Below the pieces are notes generated by a model. It was not told where the DNA came from, searched no databases, and saw only the letters and a list, made by a program, of their open reading frames with translations. The position numbers and the translations under genes are program-made. A stretch of 64,000 nt of DNA from assembly GCA_945862985.1 (NCBI GenBank), contig CAMAZF010000001.1:1-64000 (forward strand), read 5' to 3'. Below, piece after piece: positions 9,412 to 17,594 of this stretch (positions within the stretch are counted from its first letter, which is position 1; each line of letters opens with the position of its first letter). The stretch comes from Bordetella parapertussis (GTDB lineage: Bacteria; Pseudomonadota; Gammaproteobacteria; Burkholderiales; Burkholderiaceae_A).

Positions 9412-10694
9412 TTCACGGCTCTCCAGCCAATGTCTCTTCGAGCATGCTGCCCCTCGAAATGGATCTGATCGACCAGCCGGTAAGCCCGGTGCTGGGCATC
9501 CTTGAGATTCGCCCCCATGGCAGTCGCGCAAAGGACTCGACCCCCACTGGTGACCAGTTGATCTCCCTCGAGACGAGTGCCTGCGTGAAAGACGACAGCG
9601 TCCTCGGTGTCTTGGGGTAGGCCTGTGATGGGGTCGCCCGTTCGGGGGGTGTCTGGGTAGTGCTGCGCGGCCATGACCACGCCAACGGCAGGACGGTGAT
9701 CCCAGAGGGTCTCGGCCAAGGTCTCAGCCGCATCAAGTCGGCCCGCAATCGCATGCTCAAGCAGCACCGAAAAGTCGCCCTTCATGCGCAGGAAGATGGG
9801 CTGCGTCTCAGGATCGCCCATCCGACAGTTGAACTCCACCACACGGGGCTCACCGGCTGAATTGATCATGAGACCCGCGTAAAGAAACCCGGTGTAGGGC
9901 GTGCCCTCTGCCTTCATGCCATTGAGCACCGGACGGATGATTTCCCGCATCACCCGCGCGTGGACCTGGGGGGTCACCACCGGCGCAGGAGAATAGGCCC
10001 CCATGCCTCCGGTGTTTGGTCCTTGATCCGCATCGAAGACACGCTTGTGGTCTTGACTCGTGGCGAGGGCAAAAGCATGTTCGCCATCGCACATCACAAT
10101 AAAGCTCGCTTCCTCTCCCTCGAGAAAGTCTTCGATCACCACTCGAGCGCCCGCATCACCAAACTTGTTGTCAAGCAGCATGGTGTCGATCGCGGCATGC
10201 GCCTCAGCAAGGTTCATGGCAACCACGACGCCCTTTCCAGCGGCCAGGCCATCGGCCTTGATGACGATGGGTGCACCGCGCTCGTCCACATAGCGATGAG
10301 CAGCACCTGCTTCGCTGAAGGTCTCAAACTGAGCAGTGGGGATGCCATGACGCTTCATGAATTGCTTGGCAAAGTCCTTACTGGACTCGAGCCTTGCAGC
10401 CGCACGTGTCGGTCCAAAAATCTTCAGGCCTTTGGCTCGAAAATAATCCACCACACCCGCGGCCAGAGGAGCCTCAGGTCCCACGAGGGTCATGGCAATG
10501 CCCTCCGCCTGGACATACTCAGCCAACGCGGCGTGATCCTTCACGGGGTCAAGGTCGAGATGAACAAAACTGGGGTCTCGGCGCGTTCCTCCATTCCCCG
10601 TCGCCAAGAACACACGCTGAACGCGCGGCGAACGTGCCAGCCGCCAGGCCATGGCGTGTTCGCGCCCCCCACTCCCAAGAACCAGAATCTTCAT
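9408..10694 (-). CDS. purD: Phosphoribosylamine-glycine ligase (GAR synthetase)
   Basis: A 428-residue ATP-grasp enzyme catalysing step two of purine synthesis. The start MKILVLGSGGREHAMAWRL is diagnostic. IVIKADGLAAGKGVVVA lies in the ATP-grasp domain and VVEFNCRMGDPETQP in the metal/substrate site. The length is normal. It starts 9 nt after the yebC stop and its own stop overlaps the following monooxygenase start, so yebC-purD-monooxygenase looks like one transcript. Confidence 0.97.
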   Translation of the reverse strand: MKILVLGSGGREHAMAWRLARSPRVQRVFLATGNGGTRRDPSFVHLDLDPVKDHAALAEYVQAEGIAMTLVGPEAPLAAGVVDYFRAKGLKIFGPTRAAARLESSKDFAKQFMKRHGIPTAQFETFSEAGAAHRYVDERGAPIVIKADGLAAGKGVVVAMNLAEAHAAIDTMLLDNKFGDAGARVVIEDFLEGEEASFIVMCDGEHAFALATSQDHKRVFDADQGPNTGGMGAYSPAPVVTPQVHARVMREIIRPVLNGMKAEGTPYTGFLYAGLMINSAGEPRVVEFNCRMGDPETQPIFLRMKGDFSVLLEHAIAGRLDAAETLAETLWDHRPAVGVVMAAQHYPDTPRTGDPITGLPQDTEDAVVFHAGTRLEGDQLVTSGGRVLCATAMGANLKDAQHRAYRLVDQIHFEGQHARRDIGWRAVK

Positions 10695-10703
10695 GCGCCC
10701 AGC

Positions 10704-11429
10704 CTATTCCGAGATCACAGCGTTCGAGTAGACATCCTGAACATCATCGAGATTCTCGAGCGCATCCAGAAGCTTTTGCATTCGCATGCCTTCATCACCT
10801 GCCAGCTCTGACTGATTGTCCGGCCGCATGGTGACCTCGGCCAGCTCGGGCTTGAGGCCTTTGGCCTCGAGCGCAGCCCTGACCGCCGTTAACTCTGCAG
10901 GGCCTGTGAGAACCTCAATGGTGCCCTCATCGTCAACGATCACGTCCTCCGCACCTGCCTCAAGCGCGGCCTCCATCACGGCGTCCTCTGACGTGCCGGG
11001 CGCAAACAACAGCTGCCCGCAATGCTTGAACATGAAGGCCACCGAGCCGTCGGTTCCGAGGTTTCCGCCATGTTTGGAGAAGGCGTGGCGCACCTCCGCC
11101 ACCGTGCGGGTGCGATTGTCCGTCAGGCAGTCGACGATCACCGCCGCGCCCCCAATCCCATAGCCCTCGTAACGGATCTCTTCGTAGTTCACACCATCAA
11201 GCTGGCCCGTTCCGCGCTTGATCGCGTCGAGGACTTTGTCTTTGGGCATATTGGCATCGCCCGCCTTATCCATGGCCATGCGAAGCCGCGGGTTGGTGGC
11301 TGGATCACCGCCGCCCAGCTTGGCGGCCACCGTGACCTCTTTGATGATTCGCGTGAAAATTCGCCCCCGCTTCTCGTCTTGCCGACCCTTGCGGTGCTGA
11401 ATATTGGCCCATTTGGAATGTCCCGCCAT
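10704..11429 (-). CDS. yebC: YebC/TACO1-family protein
   Basis: A 241-residue protein with the universal N-terminus [22 protein letters not shown] and the segment [24 protein letters not shown]. The family includes proteins described as DNA-binding regulators and, for TACO1/YebC-type members, as translation factors relieving ribosome pausing at polyproline. Which applies here is not visible. It heads a minus-strand set with purD and diverges from the quinone oxidoreductase. Confidence 0.95.
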   Translation of the reverse strand: MAGHSKWANIQHRKGRQDEKRGRIFTRIIKEVTVAAKLGGGDPATNPRLRMAMDKAGDANMPKDKVLDAIKRGTGQLDGVNYEEIRYEGYGIGGAAVIVDCLTDNRTRTVAEVRHAFSKHGGNLGTDGSVAFMFKHCGQLLFAPGTSEDAVMEAALEAGAEDVIVDDEGTIEVLTGPAELTAVRAALEAKGLKPELAEVTMRPDNQSELAGDEGMRMQKLLDALENLDDVQDVYSNAVISE

Positions 11430-11470
11430 ATTGAACGCTGCCTTCTGCTTCTTTAGGTTTAAGCCCTTAT

Positions 11471-11499
11471 TTTACGCGGGGCCAGGGCTGGTCTACAGT
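11471..11499 (+). promoter_or_regulatory. Possible sigma-70 promoter for the quinone oxidoreductase
   Basis: TTTACG (11471-11476) and TACAGT (11494-11499) are separated by 17 nt and lie about 30 nt upstream of the start codon at 11529. Each hexamer matches four of six consensus positions, so this is a weak prediction supported mainly by spacing and place. Confidence 0.35.
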
Positions 11500-11528
11500 T
11501 TGGCACCCCCTCTCACACGGAGCATTCC

Positions 11529-12500
11529 ATGACCAGAGCCGTACAAATCCAGGCACCGGGCGGTCCGGAGGCCATGAAGATCATTGAAGTGTCTGTCGGA
11601 AAACCAGGCCCAGGCCAGGCGCTGGTGCGTCATCACGCCATCGGCCTGAACTACATCGATGTCTACTTCCGCACCGGAACCTACCCGGCCGAGGCCTATC
11701 CGTGCACACTGGGTATGGAGGCCGCAGGCGTTGTAGAAGCGGTGGGCGAGGGAGTGACCCATGTCAAACCTGGCGATCGAGTGGCCTACTCGGGTCGCCC
11801 CATGGGCGCCTACTGCGACGCCCGCGTCATGCCCGCGGCGCTGCTCATCAAGCTACCGAAATCCATCAGCTTTGAAACGGGCGCTGCCATGATGCTCAAG
11901 GGCATGACGGCCCAATATCTGTTTCGACGGACCGCGAACCTCCAGAAAGGCCACACCATTCTGTTTCATGCGGCTGCGGGTGGCGTGGGCCTCATTGCCA
12001 TGCAATGGGCCAAACACATGGGCGTCACGGTCATTGGCACCGCTGGATCTGATGAGAAATGTGCACTGGCCAAGGAGCACGGCGCAGACCACGTGATCAA
12101 TTACAGCAGTGACGACTTCGTGGCCAAGGTCAAAGACATCACCAACGGACGTGGAGTGGATGTCGTCTATGACTCCGTGGGCAAGAGCACCTTCGAAAAG
12201 AGCCTGCAGTGTCTTCGCAAGTACGGGCTGATGGTGAGCTTTGGAAATGCCTCTGGCAAAGTGCCCCCACTCGACCTCGCTGTTCTCCAGGGGCACCTGT
12301 TCATTACGCGCCCGTCCCTCATGCCGTATACCGCAACGCGTCCTGAGCTGGAGCAGACGGCAGGCGAGCTCGTCAAAATGGTGAGCTCTGGCAAGGTCAA
12401 GATCAAGATCGATCAGACCTACGCACTGGCCGATGTTGCCCAGGCGCATCGAGACCTCGAAGCCCGAAAGACCACCGGCTCGACCATCCTGCTGCCCTGA
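11529..12500 (+). CDS. qor: NADPH:quinone oxidoreductase (zinc-free MDR family)
   Basis: A 323-residue medium-chain dehydrogenase/reductase of the quinone oxidoreductase type. It has the GLNYIDVYFRTGTYP segment, GMEAAGVVEAVGEGV, the nucleotide-binding AAAGGVGLIAMQWAKHMG and YDSVGKSTFEKSL. The catalytic zinc ligands of alcohol dehydrogenases are absent. It is expected to reduce quinones using NADPH in the cytosol. CGGAG upstream serves as ribosome binding site. It is followed 3 nt later by tcdA. Confidence 0.94.
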   Translation: MTRAVQIQAPGGPEAMKIIEVSVGKPGPGQALVRHHAIGLNYIDVYFRTGTYPAEAYPCTLGMEAAGVVEAVGEGVTHVKPGDRVAYSGRPMGAYCDARVMPAALLIKLPKSISFETGAAMMLKGMTAQYLFRRTANLQKGHTILFHAAAGGVGLIAMQWAKHMGVTVIGTAGSDEKCALAKEHGADHVINYSSDDFVAKVKDITNGRGVDVVYDSVGKSTFEKSLQCLRKYGLMVSFGNASGKVPPLDLAVLQGHLFITRPSLMPYTATRPELEQTAGELVKMVSSGKVKIKIDQTYALADVAQAHRDLEARKTTGSTILLP

Positions 12501-12503
12501 TTC

Positions 12504-13274
12504 ATGGGGGAGGGCAACCCGAACACTGACGGGGTTCCACGTCGCCTGGCCAGCAGCGCAAGGCTCTTCTCTCAGGAGGGCTTTGCGCGGCTTCGGTCAG
12601 TTCGGATTGGGGTGGTGGGCTTAGGCGGCGTGGGCTCATGGGCCGCAGAGGCGCTTGCCCGCAGTGGAGCTGGTGAGCTGGTCTTGGTGGATCTTGACCA
12701 TGTGGCGGAGTCCAACCTCAATCGACAGGTCCAGGCCACGCTCGCTAGCCTCGGCCAGCACAAGGGCGAGGCTCTGAGAGCTCGAATCGCAGAGATCAAT
12801 CCTGACTGCAGGGTGCAGGTCATAGACGAATTCCTCAGCTCCGAGAACGCCGCCCCTATCTTGGCACAGGCAGATTATTGGATCGATGCATGCGACGACC
12901 TGGCCGCTAAGCGCGCCATGGTGCTGTATTTTCCAAACAGCCAGCGTGCTTCCAGGCTCATGGTGTGTGGGGGCGCAGGCGGAAAGACAGACCCCACCCG
13001 CATTCGAGCGGGCGACCTTTCAAGCTCCGAGCAGGACCCCTTGCTCTCCAAACTGAGGTATCAACTGCGCAAGTCCCATGGCTTTGCGCGCGAGGGACGG
13101 ATGCGCGTATCCGTGGTCTATTCTGAGCAGCCCTCCGTCTCCACCCCCGACTGTGATCCGGCTGCACGACTGGCCTGCTCGGGGTATGGATCTCTGGTCA
13201 CCGTCACGGCTGCCCTTGGGCTTGCAGCAGCCGCTCAGGTGATGAGCCGAATCACTTCAGCTCCGACTCGTTGA
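12504..13274 (+). CDS. tcdA: tRNA threonylcarbamoyladenosine dehydratase
   Basis: A 256-residue E1-like (ThiF/MoeB) ATP-dependent enzyme that cyclises t6A37 in tRNA to ct6A. It shows VGLGGVGSWAAEALARSG (nucleotide binding), LVDLDHVAESNLNRQ, WIDACDDLAAKRAMV and the C-terminal CDPAARLACSGYGS segment. The length and order match TcdA/CsdL. The 3' end overlaps the convergent phoD gene by 23 bp. No strong Shine-Dalgarno is seen; coupling to the upstream gene 3 nt away is likely. Confidence 0.93.
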   Translation: MGEGNPNTDGVPRRLASSARLFSQEGFARLRSVRIGVVGLGGVGSWAAEALARSGAGELVLVDLDHVAESNLNRQVQATLASLGQHKGEALRARIAEINPDCRVQVIDEFLSSENAAPILAQADYWIDACDDLAAKRAMVLYFPNSQRASRLMVCGGAGGKTDPTRIRAGDLSSSEQDPLLSKLRYQLRKSHGFAREGRMRVSVVYSEQPSVSTPDCDPAARLACSGYGSLVTVTAALGLAAAAQVMSRITSAPTR

Positions 13275-14610
13275 TCTCGTGAGACCAGAGGGGCGTGCCG
13301 TCACTGTTGTATGACTTGAGCACGATTTTTCGGGCCTTGCGGTCTCCGGAGACATCCATCGTGCAGAAGTTGCGTTGCTGAACCAGCGTGCCGGGCACCA
13401 AGAAAGACTTCTTGTCCTCGTCTCCCATGCCCTTTGAGGGTCCAGCGGTGAGAGGAGAGCAGGTCAGCTCATAGAGCGGGTAGTGGCCATGTCGGGGAAG
13501 GCGAATCAGTTCGGTATGGTGGCGATCACCACTGAGAAACAGCACGCCGCGAACCCGATTGGCTGCAAGCCATTCCATAAAGTCTGCGCGCTCGGCCTTG
13601 AACTGGGTCCATCCCTCAAATCGGTTGTAGTCGTTGAGAAACTGTCCACCGGCAGCGATCACCTTAAAGGTCGCCGTTGAGGCGAGTAACGCATTCTTGA
13701 GCCAGCGCATCTGCTCCACACCGAACTGCACCTTGTTGGGGTTGCGCAGGTCCTCATCAGAGTCTCTGAAGCTTCGGTTGTCGAGCAGGAAGAACTCCAC
13801 ATCTCCTTCCATGAAGTTTCCATAGACGCCTGCATGCCCCGGAAGCCCCATGCTGCGGTTTGCCCAATACCGCTGAAAGAGGTTCAGCGCATCCGCTTTG
13901 AGCGTGAAGCTCTGATTGGAATTGTTGGGTCCGTAGTCATGATCGTCCCAGATGGCGTGGTGACGACCGGTCTGAAGCAGCTTTTGGAGCTGCGGCAAAG
14001 CGCGGTCGTGGCGATACCGATGGGCCATGCCTTCGGCACTCGTGTAATCGTTCTCGCGAAAGTAAACGTTGTCGCCCAGCCAGAGGGTGAGGTCAGGCTT
14101 AGCCTCGGCCATGCGTTCAAAGATCTGATAGTCGCCGCCGTAGGGCCGACCGTCGCGGTCCTTGTCCGCCTCGTTAATGTATGCACAGGACCCCATGGCC
14201 ATGCGAAAGCTTGGCGGCTGTACCCCATTTCGATACTGCCAGCGTGGCTGGGTCTTGAACTGGAGCACCGGCCCACTCTTCCCGTCCACACTTACCTGAT
14301 AGGCATAGGTCTGCCCGGGCTTGAGTCCGCGTAAGCGTACCGTTGCCGTGGCAATCCCCTCGTCCTTCGTGGTCAGGCTCATCTCACGCTTCTGGTCCGG
14401 TGCCTCGAGCGGCCAGTAAGACAAGGCAAACGAGCCCGGCTGCTCGGTCTGAAGCCAGACACTGACGTTGTGCATATCCGCATCGCCCACCATGGGGCCG
14501 GCTCGAAGCGCATTGGCGGCGTGAGCAAGCGAGCTCAGGCTCAGGAATGCGACGCATCCGAGGGCAAGCGACAGGGATCGGCCAGATCGAAAGAGGACTT
14601 GAACGGTCAT
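13252..14610 (-). CDS. phoD: PhoD-like alkaline phosphatase/phosphodiesterase
   Basis: A 452-residue exported metallophosphoesterase. It has a signal peptide (cleavage near AHAANALR) and an N-terminal PhoD_N-type beta domain (about 35-125). The catalytic domain contains MAMGSCAY, LTLWLGDNVYFRENDY, HHAIWDDHDYGPNNSN and FLSGDRHHTEL, which carry the metal ligands. It likely releases phosphate from phosphodiesters in the periplasm. A strong AAGGAG precedes the start. No convincing Pho box was found upstream, although phoBR is elsewhere in the window. Confidence 0.93.
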   Translation of the reverse strand: MTVQVLFRSGRSLSLALGCVAFLSLSSLAHAANALRAGPMVGDADMHNVSVWLQTEQPGSFALSYWPLEAPDQKREMSLTTKDEGIATATVRLRGLKPGQTYAYQVSVDGKSGPVLQFKTQPRWQYRNGVQPPSFRMAMGSCAYINEADKDRDGRPYGGDYQIFERMAEAKPDLTLWLGDNVYFRENDYTSAEGMAHRYRHDRALPQLQKLLQTGRHHAIWDDHDYGPNNSNQSFTLKADALNLFQRYWANRSMGLPGHAGVYGNFMEGDVEFFLLDNRSFRDSDEDLRNPNKVQFGVEQMRWLKNALLASTATFKVIAAGGQFLNDYNRFEGWTQFKAERADFMEWLAANRVRGVLFLSGDRHHTELIRLPRHGHYPLYELTCSPLTAGPSKGMGDEDKKSFLVPGTLVQQRNFCTMDVSGDRKARKIVLKSYNSDGTPLWSHEINESELK

Positions 14611-14688
14611 GCAGGGGCTCCTTTTGATGGTCTGGCCTCATCACACCTGAATTTCGTGCAGTTTGCCACCGTGGGAGACGAGCTTTGC

Positions 14689-14694
14689 TATACT
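14689..14694 (+). promoter_or_regulatory. -10 element of the tRNA-Phe promoter
   Basis: TATACT lies 10 nt before the tRNA-Phe 5' end, so transcription would start just upstream of the gene. No good -35 hexamer is present at the ideal spacing. Confidence 0.45.
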
Positions 14695-14704
14695 TCGACC
14701 CCTT

Positions 14705-14780
<76 letters not shown>

Positions 14781-14813
14781 TCTTGTCCCTGTCCTTAGCG
14801 GGGGCACATAATA

Positions 14814-15119
14814 ATGGGCATGAATCGCTTGCCCATAGAGCCTCCTCTCCTTGCAGCTTTTTGCGAAGCCAATGGCATACGCAAGCTCTCGCTATTCGGC
14901 TCACAGTTACACGGCACAGCCCGGCCCGATAGCGACATTGACTTGCTGGTGGAGTTTTATCCGGACAGCATTCCGAGCTTTTTCGAGATTGCACGCATGG
15001 AACGCGAATTGTCAGAAATGCTTGGTGGGCAAGAGATTGACTTGAAAACTCCCATGGGGCTCTCCCCATTGTTTCGTAACCAGGTTATGAAAGAGGCGCT
15101 TCTGCAGTATGGGAATTAA
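14814..15119 (+). CDS. mntA: MntA-type nucleotidyltransferase antitoxin
   Basis: A 101-residue minimal nucleotidyltransferase. The catalytic GS...DxD motif is present (FGSQLHGTARPDSDIDLLVE, near residues 28-47). In characterised MntA/HepT pairs this antitoxin neutralises the HEPN toxin by transferring AMP groups to a tyrosine next to its RNase motif. The ATG at 14820 is an alternative start. The gene overlaps hepT by 11 nt, so the two are coupled. It lies inside the tRNA-Phe-flanked cassette and is more AT-rich than the surrounding chromosome. Confidence 0.92.
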   Translation: MGMNRLPIEPPLLAAFCEANGIRKLSLFGSQLHGTARPDSDIDLLVEFYPDSIPSFFEIARMERELSEMLGGQEIDLKTPMGLSPLFRNQVMKEALLQYGN

Positions 15120-15456
15120 AGACAGTGCGCGGATCGCACATATTCTCGAGGCCGCGCAAGATTTAAAAAACTTTCTTCAAGGAAAAGAACGCTCATCACT
15201 CGATTCCGAAAAGGTGCTGCTCTACGCGGTTGTGAGAGCCATTGAGATTATTGGTGAAGCCTCTTCTCAAATATCCGCGGAGACCAGATCTCGATTCTCG
15301 GAATTACCATGGCGCGACGCAATCGGTATGCGCAATCAACTCATACACGCCTATATCACTGTTGATGTAGATATCGTCTGGAAGACAGCGGTCGTCGCTA
15401 TTCCTCAGTTCGTAGAGGATATCAAGCGATCAGGACTCGACCAACTCAAGGACTGA
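15109..15456 (+). CDS. hepT: HepT-type HEPN ribonuclease toxin
   Basis: A 115-residue all-helical HEPN protein (DUF86 family). The RNase motif Rx4HxY is visible as RNQLIHAY near residue 75, preceded by the helix AVVRAIEIIGEASSQIS. It is expected to cleave RNA when not modified by MntA. The last codon and the TGA stop (GAC TGA, 15451-15456) lie within the tRNA-Phe repeat copy, so integration or excision at the repeat defines the 3' end of this gene. Confidence 0.92.
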   Translation: MGIKDSARIAHILEAAQDLKNFLQGKERSSLDSEKVLLYAVVRAIEIIGEASSQISAETRSRFSELPWRDAIGMRNQLIHAYITVDVDIVWKTAVVAIPQFVEDIKRSGLDQLKD

Positions 15457-15497
15457 AAATCCGCGTGTCGGTGGTTCGATTCTGCCCTTGGCCACCA
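15450..15497 (+). repeat. Direct repeat copy 2 (truncated tRNA-Phe, attR-like)
   Basis: 48 bases identical to 14733-14780 except for one transition at 15483. The copy lacks the acceptor 5' strand and D-arm, so it is not a tRNA gene. It ends with the CCA triplet. It is the displaced 3' tRNA half expected at the far end of an element integrated into tRNA-Phe. Confidence 0.92.
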
Positions 15498-15562
15498 CTC
15501 ATCGGCTCCACCGCGGCATTAGATTGCCTCCTAGCCATGTCGTTAAGAGACAATCAAAGCCT

Positions 15563-16213
15563 ATGAACCTCCACGATGACTTCAGCCAACGCGTCGTTTT
15601 AAACCACAACGAGTTGCCCTGGATATCCAGCCCAGAGGCCGGTGTTCAACGCAGATTACTCGACCGCTGTGGCGATGAAGTGGCTCGTGCCACCTCGATT
15701 GTTCGCTATGAGGCTGGCTCTCAGTTCGCGCTCCACCGCCATGATCTAGGAGAAGAAATGCTTGTGCTCGAGGGTGTCTTCAGCGACGAGACGGGAGACT
15801 TTCCTGCAGGTTGTTACATCATGAATCCACCGGGATCGAGCCATACGCCATTTAGCAAATCCGGGTGCCTGCTCTTGGTCAAACTGCGTCACCTCGGTCC
15901 CGACCAGCAGCACCGAGAGGTGGTTGACACCACCAAGGCCCCTTGGCTTCAAGGACTCGTTCCCGGGCTTCATGTCATGCCGCTGATGCAGCAAGGCACC
16001 GGTTCAACCCTGGTGCGATGGGCCCCAGGAACCTTCTTTAATCCACATCGGCATTTTGGTGGGGAAGAGATTTTTGTGGTGGACGGTGTGTTTGAGGACG
16101 AGCATGGGCGCTATCCCAAAGGGTCCTGGATTCGCAGCCCGCACATGAGTCAACACCAGCCCTTTAGCAGGGAAGGCTGCACCATCTTTGTAAAAACAGG
16201 GCACCTGATCTGA
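15563..16213 (+). CDS. ChrR-like double cupin protein
   Basis: A 216-residue protein made of two similar cupin halves. Each contains a metal-binding type block: HRHDLGEEMLVLEGVFSDE in the first and HRHFGGEEIFVVDGVFEDE in the second, each followed by a histidine near the end of the barrel. This matches the cupin found in ChrR-type anti-sigma factors, but the zinc-binding anti-sigma domain and a neighbouring ECF sigma gene are absent, so a regulatory role is not supported. The start at 15563 is preferred; an in-frame ATG at 15488 lies inside the tRNA repeat and is rejected. Confidence 0.8.
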   Translation: MNLHDDFSQRVVLNHNELPWISSPEAGVQRRLLDRCGDEVARATSIVRYEAGSQFALHRHDLGEEMLVLEGVFSDETGDFPAGCYIMNPPGSSHTPFSKSGCLLLVKLRHLGPDQQHREVVDTTKAPWLQGLVPGLHVMPLMQQGTGSTLVRWAPGTFFNPHRHFGGEEIFVVDGVFEDEHGRYPKGSWIRSPHMSQHQPFSREGCTIFVKTGHLI

Positions 16214-16226
16214 GCGACACCCTTCT

Positions 16227-16697
16227 CTACTCGGTGTAACGCCCCTCGCGGATCAGCGCTGCCAAACGCTGCCGCTCCTCATCGCCCGCAGAGGCGATTT
16301 CTTCCAACAACGCCTCGACTCCGCGAGCGCTGAGCGCCACAGAGCCCATGGCCCATTGAGGAAAGAGGCGCTCCGCTTCATCGATTCGCTCTACCCATTC
16401 GAACTCCGCGTGTCGATGGTCGGATTGGATCCGAGCCAAGAGGCCGTCGAGAGCCGGCTTTGGCCCCTCCAAGACCTGCACGATGTCCTCTTGTTGGATC
16501 AGCAACAGGCCCGTGAGTCCGAGGCGTCGATTCTTCCGATGGCACTGGACGAGCAGCTCTGCATGCTCAGACTCACTCATGAGCGATCGACTGCGATAGA
16601 TGACACGGGCGACCCGCTCACCGCTCCCCAAAGCAGATTGTCCCAGCTCTGAAGACAGGGCTTCTAGGGGCTTTGACCAAGACGATGGGGTGCTCAT
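16227..16697 (-). CDS. BLUF-domain blue-light photoreceptor
   Basis: A 156-residue single-domain flavin photoreceptor. Residues known to shape the FAD hydrogen-bond network are present: Tyr34 (RVIYRSRS), Asn56 (RKNRRLGLTG), Gln74 (DIVQVLEG), Trp115 and Met117 (PQWAMGS). The N-terminal ~28 residues and C-terminal ~35 residues are family-variable; there is no fused EAL, GGDEF or cyclase output domain, so signalling would need a protein partner. The spacing Asn-Gln-Trp equals that of PixD; the Tyr-Asn spacing is two residues shorter. Convergent with the cupin gene. Confidence 0.9.
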   Translation of the reverse strand: MSTPSSWSKPLEALSSELGQSALGSGERVARVIYRSRSLMSESEHAELLVQCHRKNRRLGLTGLLLIQQEDIVQVLEGPKPALDGLLARIQSDHRHAEFEWVERIDEAERLFPQWAMGSVALSARGVEALLEEIASAGDEERQRLAALIREGRYTE

Positions 16698-16800
16698 GCA
16701 CGGAATTATTCCCTGCTTTTTGGATACTGCGGGTGAATATTCATTCGCACAAAACTAGTGCACCCAGTCAAACGAGGGGGCTCTACACTGCGCCGCATTC

Positions 16801-17127
16801 ATGAGCCATCTCGACAAAGAGAACGCGTGTTTTGAGTGCGGGCAGTGCTGCCAAAAGCTGCGCGTGAGCTTTTATCACGCCGAACCTGTTCCCGTTGAAC
16901 TGACTGTCAAACTCACCCCTCACCGGGCCTGTATGAAGGGGACAGAGGACGCTCAAGGATGCATTGCACTCTCCCACTCCCCAGCGCAGGGCTACCGGTG
17001 CACAATCTATGCTGATCGCCCCAGCCCTTGCCGAGAATTTAATCCAATCCATGAGGACGGAACCCCCAATTCCACGTGCGCTCGACTTCGTATGGAGGCT
17101 GGGCTAGCTCCCATTGTTGAGTCATGA
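16801..17127 (+). CDS. YkgJ-family cysteine-cluster protein
   Basis: A 108-residue protein with the signature CFECGQCCQKLRVSF near the N-terminus and further cysteines at CIALSHSPAQGYRCTIYADRPSPCREF, the pattern of the YkgJ (Fe-S/zinc cluster) family. Its biochemical role is not established. Its stop overlaps the start of the next gene by ATGA. Confidence 0.87.
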   Translation: MSHLDKENACFECGQCCQKLRVSFYHAEPVPVELTVKLTPHRACMKGTEDAQGCIALSHSPAQGYRCTIYADRPSPCREFNPIHEDGTPNSTCARLRMEAGLAPIVES

Positions 17128-17594
17128 ACCCCGACACGCCCACCATGCCTCTCGCTCAAGACAAGCTCTCAAGCTTGCTCGCCCACTACGCTCAGAGTCA
17201 CCAACACCCCGTGAATGAATCCATTCATTGTGTAGCCGTGCCAGCCATCATGCTGTCCTTGCTCGGGCTACTCTTTGAGCTTCACCCATTCGTGTTTTCT
17301 GGGTTTATTGCAGCTAGTCTCATTTATTACGCAAGGCTTTCCACTCGGGCGCTCTGGCTCATGTCCCTCTGGTCTTTGGCGCTCTTGCTGATCGTCCTGC
17401 TGATGGGTGAATCTCGGCTCGAGTCCTGCGTCATCATTTTTGTGATGGCTTGGATTGCCCAGTTCGTTGGGCACAAGATGGAGGGGCGAAAGCCCTCGTT
17501 CTTTGAAGACATTCAATACCTCTGGGTGGGCCCACTCTTTGTGGCGGATGTGCTCCTCTCGCCGCGCGGATGGCGCTGGCACAGACCAGACTAG
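17124..17594 (+). CDS. Mpo1-like (DUF962) membrane protein
   Basis: A 156-residue integral membrane protein. HYAQSHQHPVNESIHCVAVPA and FVGHKMEGRKPSFFEDIQYLWVGPLFVADVLL are the two conserved blocks of the family that includes yeast Mpo1, a dioxygenase acting in 2-hydroxy fatty acid alpha-oxidation. The conserved histidines that would bind iron (HYAQSH, HPVN, GHKMEG) are present. Three or four transmembrane helices are apparent. The start overlaps the YkgJ stop and the end overlaps the acetyltransferase by 25 bp. Confidence 0.85.
   Translation: MNPDTPTMPLAQDKLSSLLAHYAQSHQHPVNESIHCVAVPAIMLSLLGLLFELHPFVFSGFIAASLIYYARLSTRALWLMSLWSLALLLIVLLMGESRLESCVIIFVMAWIAQFVGHKMEGRKPSFFEDIQYLWVGPLFVADVLLSPRGWRWHRPD

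Larger units (their letters stand above)
14781..15497 (+). mobile_element. 717-bp tRNA-Phe-inserted MntA/HepT cassette without integrase
   Basis: The segment between the tRNA-Phe CCA end and the end of the second 48-bp repeat contains only two overlapping genes, a nucleotidyltransferase antitoxin and a HEPN toxin. Its base composition is visibly more AT-rich than the flanks. There is no integrase, transposase or terminal inverted repeat. It looks like a minimal genomic islet, or the remnant of a larger island reduced by deletion, or a cassette mobilised in trans. The boundaries are set by the repeats; the mechanism is inference. Confidence 0.75.

Noticed and set aside
9412-9531. Longer N-terminus of the UbiH-like monooxygenase
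   Set aside because: The extra 40 residues lie inside purD and precede a perfect FAD-binding N-terminus; the ATGA overlap at 9408-9411 is the natural start.
9960-10811. A 283-codon plus-strand frame opposite purD
   Set aside because: It is antisense to the well-conserved purD and to the end of yebC; no motif seen.
15450-15497. A second tRNA-Phe gene
   Set aside because: Only the 3' 48 nt are present; the 5' acceptor strand and D-arm are missing and the upstream sequence is hepT coding, so no cloverleaf can form.
15488-15562. In-frame N-terminal extension of the cupin protein
   Set aside because: The upstream ATG lies in the tRNA repeat and the extra 25 residues show no cupin similarity; the ATG at 15563 fits the domain start.
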